From Spirochaetales bacterium (GTDB lineage: Bacteria > Spirochaetota > Spirochaetia > DSM-2461): a stretch of DNA of 47,865 nucleotides. The notes under the pieces are model-generated. The model saw nothing but the letters and a program-made list of their open reading frames with translations, was not told the origin of the DNA and did not search any database. Numbering within the stretch: the first letter of the stretch is position 1; each line of letters starts with the position of its first letter. Of this stretch, positions 41,121 through 47,865 are shown one piece after another. The position numbers and the translations under genes are program-made. The stretch covers positions 1-47,865 of the forward strand of contig JAKSCK010000119.1 in NCBI GenBank assembly GCA_022360655.1. The letters are read 5' to 3'.

Positions 41121-42158
41121 ATGCCTATGGTCCGATCATTCCTTGCCCTTTTACTTCTTTTTGGAACCCTTTTTGTTTCTTGTACTTCTCAAGATCCCCT
41201 TGTTCCTCGGTCTTTATCAAAGGATAAGGACATTCCTGAACTGCTCCGCATTGCCCGCAGACCAGGAGTAAAAGACGATGTTCGTTTTGCCGCTTTGGAA
41301 CCTCTCATTTCCCGATATCGGGAAAGCGGAGAAAACCAAGTCCTCAACACTCTTCTTTCTGGATTTCTTGAAGAGAATCCCCAAGATCCTTATGGAGCGT
41401 ATTACCTGATGGCCATGGCCCAGGGAGCTCGAGATGAAGGATCCGAAGAACTGGCCCTGGATTATTTTCGACGACTTTTGAAAAACTATCCGGATTTGGA
41501 TGTTGCGGGTCGGTCACTCCACCTTTTGGCTTTGGGGGAAATCGCCCGAAAAACACCCTATAAACGTGAGGCCATTGACTCACGCAAGGAATCGCAGAGA
41601 CGGTTTTCAAACCAAATTGATACGGGTGCCAATTATTATGCCTTAGCAAAGGAATATGGAGCCATTGGATCCTGGGATTCGATGTTTCTTACATATCAAG
41701 ATTTTTTAGATTCACCAGAAACCGTGATTGCGGGAGAACCGGATGCTCGCTCCCATATTGAATCCATCTTGAAATTTCATACCAGCACAAAAGACTGGAC
41801 CTTTGAAACCCTTGATGACCTTGTTGGAACCATAAAATATGCCATTCGAAATGTGAATCCAGCTCTACTCATTCGTTACCAAGCAGACGATTTTTTTATG
41901 ATGAACTGGAGTCAGCAATCCTCGGATTCCTTCACCCATATTCCTGTGGATATCAACAACAAATTGACGGATCGTGTGCGATATAGTCGCGACTTGGCGG
42001 ATTTTTCCACAGATCGAGAGGCTTATCTTTGGACCGCTGGTTGGTCTTGGAAGATTCCTTCATGGTATCTGTATTTTCGCCAAATTGATTATCCGGCAGA
42101 TCCTGAGATGAACGGGCGGTGGGAATGGACAGGCATCTACTTCGGCGAACGACTTTAG
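41121..42158 (+). CDS. Lipoprotein with TPR-like helices, unknown function
   Basis: A 345-aa protein beginning MPMVRSFLALLLLFGTLFVSC, a lipoprotein signal with lipobox FVSC. The middle is helical and TPR-like ('LLSGFLEENPQDPYGAYYLMAMAQGARDEGSEELALDYFRRLLKNYPD'). The C-terminal third is richer in aromatic strands ('YLWTAGWSWKIPSWYLYFRQIDYP') and may form a beta domain. GAGGG ten bases upstream supports ATG 41121; the ORF can be read from a TTG at 41088 but without a signal-like start. It overlaps the transglycosylase gene by 34 bp. The context suggests an envelope or peptidoglycan role. Confidence 0.75.
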   Translation: MPMVRSFLALLLLFGTLFVSCTSQDPLVPRSLSKDKDIPELLRIARRPGVKDDVRFAALEPLISRYRESGENQVLNTLLSGFLEENPQDPYGAYYLMAMAQGARDEGSEELALDYFRRLLKNYPDLDVAGRSLHLLALGEIARKTPYKREAIDSRKESQRRFSNQIDTGANYYALAKEYGAIGSWDSMFLTYQDFLDSPETVIAGEPDARSHIESILKFHTSTKDWTFETLDDLVGTIKYAIRNVNPALLIRYQADDFFMMNWSQQSSDSFTHIPVDINNKLTDRVRYSRDLADFSTDREAYLWTAGWSWKIPSWYLYFRQIDYPADPEMNGRWEWTGIYFGERL

Positions 42159-43444
42159 GCCTCTTTATTCTGGTCATAGGCCTTCCCGCGTATGCACAGA
42201 TGGCACTCCCCCCTCGCCAAAATGTGTCTTCTGCATCGTCTTTCCCCAAGCATGAAGCGCAAAATCCACGACAGAACCATGCTCCCCCAACAGCTTGGTC
42301 TGATGGTTTGAAACCCGATCAAAATCCCATCATTGCACAATGGATTGGATTTTGGCTCAGCGAAGAAGGCCGAGCACGACTGGCAAGCGCAGCTGAACGC
42401 TCCTTTCCTTTTCGTCAAATTGTGAACGGAGCCCTGTGTGATGCCAATCTTCCCTGGGAATTGGCCGCCATACCCATTGTGGAATCCAATTGGAGAATTG
42501 ATGCAGTCTCTTCTTCCGGAGCCGTAGGTCCCTGGCAATTTCTTGCAGCAACAGCCCGAGGTCGCAACCTGGTGATTGATGCCTGGCGCGATGAACGACG
42601 AGATGTGTGGAAGGCTACTCAGGCTGCAATGGAAGAATTGGCGTTTTATAAAAGACTCCAAGGAGATTGGCCTTTGGCCATTGCTTCCTATAATGCAGGT
42701 CCCACTCGCATACGAAAACTTCGCGAAACAAGTGGACTTCAATCCTACTGGCAACTCTTAGAATCGGGCCATCTCCCTCCCGAAACCCAATCCTATGTGG
42801 CAAAAATCCTTGCCGCAGCCTATGTCACCTCGCATGCGGGCCGATTAGAATTTCCCATTTCTTGGAATGCTCTTCCCCAATGGGAACCGTTAACTCTCAC
42901 CCATTCCGTTCCATGGAAACTGATGGCCAAAGAAACCGGAATCCCCGATGCCACAATGACTTTGGCCAATGCGGCACTCATGCATCCTGTGACTCCTCCC
43001 ACAACTGGAAAAGATGTTCTGTACATCCCTAAGGAACAAGCCAATGCAGCCAAAGAATGGCTGGCCCAAGAGGTACAACACCCCCAACGATTCTGGAAAT
43101 ACACCGTTCAACAGGGCGATTCCTTATCCGTTATTGCCCGTCGTTCAGGAATGACAACAAAAGATCTGATTCGCTATAATGAACACGTCAGTAGGGGAAT
43201 ACTCCGCATTGGGGTTCGTTTGTACATTCCTGGAAGCCTTGAGAAAGCCCCAATTGGAGCAGAGAGTGATGGACTTCCATCCTGGTCTGGACGATACCGT
43301 GTCCGCCCCGGAGATTCCATGTGGTCAGTAGCGCGACGCTTTGGAATCCAACCCCAGCGACTCGCAGAAGCCAACTCCCGTAATCTGACTGGTATACTGC
43401 TAGCTGGCAGTGTTCTGACTGTTCCACGAGGAGAGGAGCAATGA
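42125..43444 (+). CDS. MltD-like lytic transglycosylase with two LysM domains
   Basis: A 439-aa exported peptidoglycan-cleaving enzyme. The signal peptide ends at AYA-Q (about residue 24). The SLT domain (about 95-235) has the catalytic Glu in 'AIPIVESNWRIDAVSSSGAVGPWQF' (Glu120) and 'IASYNAGPTRIRKL'. Two LysM peptidoglycan-binding modules follow: 'YTVQQGDSLSVIARRSGMTTKDLIRYN' and 'YRVRPGDSMWSVARRFGIQPQRLAEAN'. This domain order is that of MltD. ATG 42125 is preferred to GTG 42119. The stop overlaps the next gene as ATGA. It probably remodels the wall at division or where periplasmic flagella pass. Confidence 0.92.
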   Translation: MDRHLLRRTTLGLFILVIGLPAYAQMALPPRQNVSSASSFPKHEAQNPRQNHAPPTAWSDGLKPDQNPIIAQWIGFWLSEEGRARLASAAERSFPFRQIVNGALCDANLPWELAAIPIVESNWRIDAVSSSGAVGPWQFLAATARGRNLVIDAWRDERRDVWKATQAAMEELAFYKRLQGDWPLAIASYNAGPTRIRKLRETSGLQSYWQLLESGHLPPETQSYVAKILAAAYVTSHAGRLEFPISWNALPQWEPLTLTHSVPWKLMAKETGIPDATMTLANAALMHPVTPPTTGKDVLYIPKEQANAAKEWLAQEVQHPQRFWKYTVQQGDSLSVIARRSGMTTKDLIRYNEHVSRGILRIGVRLYIPGSLEKAPIGAESDGLPSWSGRYRVRPGDSMWSVARRFGIQPQRLAEANSRNLTGILLAGSVLTVPRGEEQ

Positions 43445-44301
43445 TTCCATCCCCCATGCACTTTGGAAAAGGGCTTCTTCTCACCATGCTATGGATGGTG
43501 AGTACTCTGAGTGCCCAAGATTTGAGCATTGAAACAGATTTGAATTGGAAAACTGGAGAGTTTCAACTTCAGGCCTCCCTCCCCCTTCCCAACACCATGT
43601 CCCCTTCAGATCATCCTCGGTTGCTCAATCAGTTGGAAAACGAACTCACCACTCGCGCTCTGACGACTTTAGAAACATTACCTTGGAATCGTTATGGTAC
43701 ATTGAAGCAACAGGGCACACCCTACTTTCCAGTGATGGAATCCTTGGCTCTCTCTCTCAAACGTCAATGGAGCCGTCTATCCTCTGACCAAACCCAAGTT
43801 GAAGCACAGTACACCATGAATCTGCAAGAAATTGTTCCCTCTCTGGCCCTGGGAACTGGGCAAAGGGAAGTATGGGAATCTCCTATGGGTTGGACGGCTC
43901 AGCCAGAAACATCCTGGACGGGACTTGTGATCTATGTTCCACAATCTCTGCCTGTCCGTGGAACCAGTCAGCTTCGTCCTCTTCAACCTGCCATCAATGC
44001 CCGTTTATTGGGTGATCAATTGGAAGTTTTGGTTTCTCCAGAACAGGGAGATTCCATCCCTTCTTATACCACTCTCAGTGATTATTTAGAGGATTCAACT
44101 CGAACCGGTCGCTTTCCTTTACGAACCATGGCCCGGGAAATCTATGGTTCGGTTCCCTGCGATATTATTTTATCAGAAGAAGCCACCAAAACGCTTCTAA
44201 AGAGTCCAAACCTCCTGAATTTGGTTCAATCAGGGAGATGGGTTCTCATCTTCGAAGATTCCCTTGATGATAGCAGAGTTGACGTGAACTCTTCCCCTTA
44301 G
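43441..44301 (+). CDS. Exported protein of unknown function
   Basis: A 286-aa protein with a signal peptide (hydrophobic 'GLLLTMLWMVSTLSA', likely cleavage before Gln26). The mature part includes 'NQLENELTTRALTTLETLPWNRYGTL', a long middle strand region with 'GLVIYVPQSLPVRGTSQLRPLQPAINARLL', and 'CDIILSEEATKTLLKSPNLLNLVQSGRWVLIFE' at the end. I do not recognise the family; the 'PSLALGTGQREVW...TGLVIYV' spacing may mark a spirochaete-specific family. GAGGAGAGGAG precedes the ATG, which overlaps the mltD-like stop. A periplasmic role beside the transglycosylase is likely. Confidence 0.75.
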   Translation: MIPSPMHFGKGLLLTMLWMVSTLSAQDLSIETDLNWKTGEFQLQASLPLPNTMSPSDHPRLLNQLENELTTRALTTLETLPWNRYGTLKQQGTPYFPVMESLALSLKRQWSRLSSDQTQVEAQYTMNLQEIVPSLALGTGQREVWESPMGWTAQPETSWTGLVIYVPQSLPVRGTSQLRPLQPAINARLLGDQLEVLVSPEQGDSIPSYTTLSDYLEDSTRTGRFPLRTMAREIYGSVPCDIILSEEATKTLLKSPNLLNLVQSGRWVLIFEDSLDDSRVDVNSSP

Positions 44302-44341
44302 TTTAATGGACGAGTTCGCCTCAACATAGGGAGTGCTATTC

Positions 44342-45691
44342 ATGACGTCCAGAAAACTCTATCCCCTTTTCGCAATCATACTTTTTTCCATTGCCCTGAT
44401 GAGTTGCGGCAATCTTGGAACGGCTGTTGTTATATGGCCTCCTGAAGACAGTGTTTGGAAACCTGGAGATTTGGTCACAGTCAAGGATGAATCGTTTCTT
44501 CGGGACACCTACATTGTCAATCTCCCAGACCAAAGACGACTCAAAACAGAGATTGATCAATGGCGACTTCGCTTGTTTAAACGGACAAAAGACGCAGAAG
44601 CTTGGGCCAAGAATCTAGGGGAATGGACTGATGTCTATGCCATATGTCAGTACCAGGGACTTCCCATGCGATCCGAGCCCTCCAACACCGCATCACGGGT
44701 GTATCGTTTCCGGGATGGTGATGAGGTTAAAGTTCTTGGAAGAAATCCAGGTCCCGTTCAAGTGGGTAATCTCCAGGGATACTGGTATCATGTGATTGCT
44801 GATGGTGGCGTAAACGGCTATGTCTTTGATTACCATCTTCAGGTCATTCGCCGCAACTCGGATGGAGAAGTGGTGCTGAATCAACGAACGGTCACGGACG
44901 AAACTCTTGATAATCTGCTTGCTGCTCCATGGCGCCCTAAAAACTTCTCTGAGATGGTTGTTGGCCGACGAGTTGATTTGAATCTCTTCCGTTCCGATTA
45001 TGGAATCTTTTTTGATATGGAGAGCAAAACTCTTTCACTTCGACTTCCTGAGAAAACCGTTGTAGAAACTTGGACGGATATCATCCGAACAAAAACCTCT
45101 CCTCCCCGTTATGATTTCTTAGGCACCAGTTTCCGATTTACCGTCAATGCCGATAACTTTGTCAGCGTTCAGTACAATGATGAGCAAAGTGAAAAATTCG
45201 AAGCCTTCATCCGACTGGATGAGGATATGGATGAAGTGATTGAGTCGGAACAGAATCGGCGAGCAACATTGTTGGAGCAGCTTTCAGAAGAGGGACCAAC
45301 CTATGGAAGTCGAGCCTACGGTGAACTCACAATCCAAGAAGATGGCCGGTTCCTTTGGACCGGGAAATCTGCTCTGATTTCCCGGGGGCTCATCAGCGCC
45401 AAGGCTGGTAATGATGGACGGATCCTTTTTGATACCTTCGCTGATCGAAGCATTGCCTCCCGTCATGATGGAGCATTTGGACTCCGATTCTCCAATGGAG
45501 AAGAAGCCCGATTCCTCTATGCTTTTGAAAATAACGGACTTCGCCTCTTGTATGTCCCATCCACCGCCACCCGAGAGGGAGGTGTGGTGACAAGTGACCA
45601 ATTCATTGACCCTGTTCGCCTTTTCTTTGCCCCTCTCCCCAAGGAAGACACGGAAGAAAATGGTACGGAACTCCCTGAGCGACTTGACTGA
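44342..45691 (+). CDS. SH3-domain lipoprotein
   Basis: A 449-aa lipoprotein: 'MTSRKLYPLFAIILFSIALMSC' ends in lipobox LMSC. Residues about 98-175 form a bacterial SH3 module ('VYAICQYQGLPMRSEPSNTASRVYRFRDGDEVKVLGR...GYWYHVIADGGVNGYVFDYHLQV'), which in other proteins binds cell-wall peptides. The remaining 270 residues are mostly beta ('YDFLGTSFRFTVNADNFVSVQY', 'AYGELTIQEDGRFLWTG') and unrecognised. ATG 44342 is chosen; an alternative start nine bases upstream is not an ATG. The stop overlaps the ABC-F start (TGATG). With the LysM transglycosylase it suggests a wall-sensing or wall-remodelling unit. Confidence 0.82.
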   Translation: MTSRKLYPLFAIILFSIALMSCGNLGTAVVIWPPEDSVWKPGDLVTVKDESFLRDTYIVNLPDQRRLKTEIDQWRLRLFKRTKDAEAWAKNLGEWTDVYAICQYQGLPMRSEPSNTASRVYRFRDGDEVKVLGRNPGPVQVGNLQGYWYHVIADGGVNGYVFDYHLQVIRRNSDGEVVLNQRTVTDETLDNLLAAPWRPKNFSEMVVGRRVDLNLFRSDYGIFFDMESKTLSLRLPEKTVVETWTDIIRTKTSPPRYDFLGTSFRFTVNADNFVSVQYNDEQSEKFEAFIRLDEDMDEVIESEQNRRATLLEQLSEEGPTYGSRAYGELTIQEDGRFLWTGKSALISRGLISAKAGNDGRILFDTFADRSIASRHDGAFGLRFSNGEEARFLYAFENNGLRLLYVPSTATREGGVVTSDQFIDPVRLFFAPLPKEDTEENGTELPERLD

Positions 45692-47643
45692 TGGCCTTTA
45701 TTCAACTGGATTCTCTCCATCTCGCCTTTGGTGATCGAACCATCTTTACAGATGTCCAACTCACCATTTCTCCAGGAAGCCGAATTGCCTTAACCGGAGC
45801 CAACGGAACCGGAAAATCCACACTCATGAAAGTGGCCGCTGGCATCAGTGAGTTTGATTCAGGTCGGGTGATCAGACCAAAAGGAACACGTGTTTCTTAC
45901 CTCCCCCAATCTGGAATTGTCCATCAGGGCCGAAGCCTCCGAGAAGAAGCCGCTGAAGCCTTTGCAGAACTCAAGGCACTGGAGGATGAAGCACATGAAA
46001 TTGCCACCCAATTGGAGCAAGGTGAGGATAATCACCAACCCCTCCTGGATCGGTATCAAGAAATTCATGACACCTTAGAGCATGCAGAATGGGACAGACG
46101 TGACGCCCGTATTGAGCAGATTCTCACAGGGTTAGGCTTTTCTCGTGAAGAATTGGAGCAGGATGTTTCCACCTTTTCGGGTGGTTGGCAGATGCGCATT
46201 GCCCTGTCCAAGATTCTCCTGGGTGCCCCGGATGTGCTTCTTCTTGATGAGCCAACAAACTATCTCGATCTCGAAGCCAGAGACTGGCTCCGAGATTTTT
46301 TAAAGCGTTATCCCGGTGGAGTTCTCCTGGTTTCCCATGATCGGGGCTTTCTGGACAACACTTGCAATCAAGTGGCAGAACTCTTGATGACCCGGCTCAA
46401 CATTTTCAAGGGAACCTACAGCGCCTATGAAATCTTTCGAGAGAAAGATATGGCAGACCTAGTGGAACGTTGGAAACGGCAGCAAGAGGAGATTGCCAAG
46501 ACTGAAACCTTCATTGAACGGTTTCGATCCAAAGCCACCAAGGCAAAGCAAGTGCAATCCCGCATCAAAATGCTGGAAAAAATCGAACGCATTGAGATTC
46601 CACCTGCGTTAAAACGCATCCGCTTTCATTTTCCCGAAGCACCCCATAGCGGAAAAATGCCTTTACGTGGTGAAAACCTGGGCAAGCGATATGACACCAA
46701 GACCGTGTTTTCCCAGGGAGAAGTCGAATTTCCTCGTGGATCTCGCACCGCCGTTGTGGGCGTGAACGGAGCTGGTAAAACCACCTTACTTCGCATCATC
46801 TCTGGAGAGGATCAAAATCATGAAGGTGCATTGATTCACGGCAGTGGTGTGAAAATTGGCTATTTCTGCCAAGATCAGGAACAGGTTTTGGATCCTTCTC
46901 TCACGGTACTGGAAGAGGCTGCCAAGGGAAGCAGCGAGGGAGAAGGCCGTCTTCGCAGCCTTCTGGGAGCCTTCCTGTTCTCAGGGGATGATATTCACAA
47001 AAAAGTGGGGATTCTCTCTGGTGGAGAACGAAACCGTTTGGCTCTTCTCAAAATCCTTCTGGAACCAGTCAATCTTCTCATACTTGATGAGCCCACCAAC
47101 CATTTGGACATTCACTCTAAGGATATTTTGCTCGAAGCACTTGAGGGCTTTGGGGGAACCCTCGTGATTGTCTCTCATGACCGATACTTTTTGGAAAAAA
47201 TAGCGGATCGTGTATTGGAAGTGGAAGATGGAGGGATTCGCACCTATCTAGGAGATTATGCCTACTATCGGTGGCGTAAAGAGAATCCTGACGGGATAGC
47301 TCAATCAGAACCCTCTTCTCCATCCTCAACAGGAATACAAACCGCAAAAGAAGTTGCTTCCAGCAGTGCTCCAGGAATATCCCGCGAAGAGCAGAAGAAG
47401 CGTCGTTCTCTCATCAATAAGTGGCGTAAGGAAGAAGAGGAACTCACTAGCCGTCTAGAAGCCAAGGAAGAGGAAGCCAATCAGCTTCGAAGTGCTCTAG
47501 AATTGCCGGAGAATTATTCCGATCCTGAGAAAGCCCATGACCTTTCCGCCAAGCTGATGGCCGTGGAAGAACGAATAGAGCAAATCACTGCCGCCTGGGA
47601 AGAAGCCGCTGCCAATCTTGAGGAAGCGCAGAGCTTGACTTAA
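45691..47643 (+). CDS. ABC-F family ATPase
   Basis: A 650-aa soluble protein with two ABC domains and no membrane segment. ABC1 has 'GANGTGKST' (Walker A), 'FSGGW' (signature) and 'LLLDEPTNYLD'. ABC2 has 'GVNGAGKTT', 'LSGGE' and 'LILDEPTNHLD'. The linker between them (about 245-330, with 'RFRSKATKAKQVQSRIKML') is the ABC-F P-site tRNA-interaction motif region. A C-terminal coiled coil (about 565-645) resembles Uup/YheS-type members. ABC-F proteins act on ribosomes. Its position at the end of an envelope operon, coupled by TGATG, is unexplained. An antibiotic-resistance role cannot be judged from sequence alone. Confidence 0.94.
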   Translation: MAFIQLDSLHLAFGDRTIFTDVQLTISPGSRIALTGANGTGKSTLMKVAAGISEFDSGRVIRPKGTRVSYLPQSGIVHQGRSLREEAAEAFAELKALEDEAHEIATQLEQGEDNHQPLLDRYQEIHDTLEHAEWDRRDARIEQILTGLGFSREELEQDVSTFSGGWQMRIALSKILLGAPDVLLLDEPTNYLDLEARDWLRDFLKRYPGGVLLVSHDRGFLDNTCNQVAELLMTRLNIFKGTYSAYEIFREKDMADLVERWKRQQEEIAKTETFIERFRSKATKAKQVQSRIKMLEKIERIEIPPALKRIRFHFPEAPHSGKMPLRGENLGKRYDTKTVFSQGEVEFPRGSRTAVVGVNGAGKTTLLRIISGEDQNHEGALIHGSGVKIGYFCQDQEQVLDPSLTVLEEAAKGSSEGEGRLRSLLGAFLFSGDDIHKKVGILSGGERNRLALLKILLEPVNLLILDEPTNHLDIHSKDILLEALEGFGGTLVIVSHDRYFLEKIADRVLEVEDGGIRTYLGDYAYYRWRKENPDGIAQSEPSSPSSTGIQTAKEVASSSAPGISREEQKKRRSLINKWRKEEEELTSRLEAKEEEANQLRSALELPENYSDPEKAHDLSAKLMAVEERIEQITAAWEEAAANLEEAQSLT

Positions 47644-47653
47644 ACAAGCAAAC

Positions 47654-47686
47654 ACCCCCACAAGAGTCTTGTGGGGGTCGATTTCC
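47654..47686. terminator. Hairpin terminator between the ABC-F gene and the convergent CYTH gene
   Basis: ACCCCCACAAG (47654-47664) pairs perfectly with CTTGTGGGGGT (47668-47678) around an AGT loop, 10 bases after the ABC-F stop. The plus-strand tail is CGATTTCC, not a T-run. It lies between convergent stops. Confidence 0.75.
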
Positions 47687-47690
47687 GTTA

Positions 47691-47865
47691 TTACCACTGA
47701 GAGAAGGGACTGAGGGCGAGAAATCGGTTGGAATAGCGCTCCTCGCCAGTCACGTCTTGGCCAATCCACATTGGCAAATCCACAACCCTATGCGGATGGT
47801 CCAACTCCACCTCAGCCAGAACTAATCCGGCATTACTTTGTTCAAAGACATCCACCTCCCACAAA
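47691..47865 (-). CDS. CYTH-domain protein (triphosphate tunnel metalloenzyme), C-terminal part
   Basis: The gene enters from the right edge; its last 57 codons are visible, ending at TAA 47691-47693. The frame reads 'LWEVDVFEQSNAGLVLAEVELD' followed by 'LPMWIGQDVTGEERYSNRFLA' and 'PFSQW'. This is the C-terminal signature of bacterial CYTH proteins, in which the 'AEVELD' strand lines the tunnel and 'P.WiG.eVTgd.rYsN..La' ends the fold. Members hydrolyse inorganic triphosphate or act as class IV adenylate cyclases; simple single-domain versions are usually triphosphatases. The N-terminal 'EIERKF' motif lies outside the window. Confidence 0.8.
   Translation of the reverse strand, partial: LWEVDVFEQSNAGLVLAEVELDHPHRVVDLPMWIGQDVTGEERYSNRFLALSPFSQW

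Noticed and set aside
1-47865. CRISPR array, tRNA, rRNA, transposase or phage modules
   Set aside because: Read on both strands, the window shows no regularly spaced direct repeats, cloverleaf/T-loop signatures or mobile-element proteins.

Overview
The window reads as chromosomal DNA from a free-living, fermentative member of the Spirochaetota. The clues are a FapA-type flagellar assembly gene at the left edge, a pair of Maf/DUF115 proteins behind a huge acidic protein, several envelope lipoproteins with loose lipoboxes, a long-type phosphofructokinase and butyrate kinase. No single marker proves the phylum; this is inference from gene content. I saw no rRNA, tRNA, CRISPR array, insertion sequence or phage gene.

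Layout. 1-5627: 5' part of fapA (minus), then arginine genes argR-argC-argB and argD-argG (plus), each group behind a tandem ARG-box operator. 5628-5975: highly structured intergenic DNA. 5976-8133: small lipoprotein, DEDDh exonuclease and butyrate kinase. 8183-11452: lacZ-type beta-galactosidase (minus). 11663-16002: pgi, then a coupled trio (TPR exported protein, GT2 glycosyltransferase, acyltransferase). 16178-17240: AT-rich pair, a frame-broken peptide deformylase and msrA. 17687-20239: divergent phosphofructokinase and galE. 20236-22663: EamA exporter divergent from a MocR-type regulator. 22878-25083: cysK-metY. 25131-28969: complete riboflavin operon ribD-ribE-ribBA-ribH (minus) under an FMN riboswitch. 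29225-31415: M20 peptidase-like protein lacking its catalytic glutamates, overlapping a glucosyl-3-phosphoglycerate synthase. 31496-32489: threonylcarbamoyl-AMP synthase and an FtsB/DivIC-like protein (minus). 32672-39450: acidic 911-aa protein, a GAF-like protein and two DUF115 proteins, start/stop overlapped. 39721-47643: a six-gene envelope operon (degenerate-GGDEF membrane protein, lipoprotein, MltD-like transglycosylase, exported protein, SH3 lipoprotein, ABC-F ATPase). 47691-47865: 3' part of a CYTH-domain gene (minus).

How it works together. LacZ, GalE, Pgi and Pfk could carry lactose or galactosides into glycolysis, with butyrate kinase as a possible ATP-yielding exit. ArgR probably represses both arginine groups through boxes spaced 21 bp apart. 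The most unusual material is the acidic-protein/DUF115 operon, the degenerate-GGDEF envelope operon that uses similar acidic motifs, the M20 pseudoenzyme coupled to osmolyte synthesis, the structured element at 5643-5920, and a family of hairpins ending in GGGGTCG without a U-tract.
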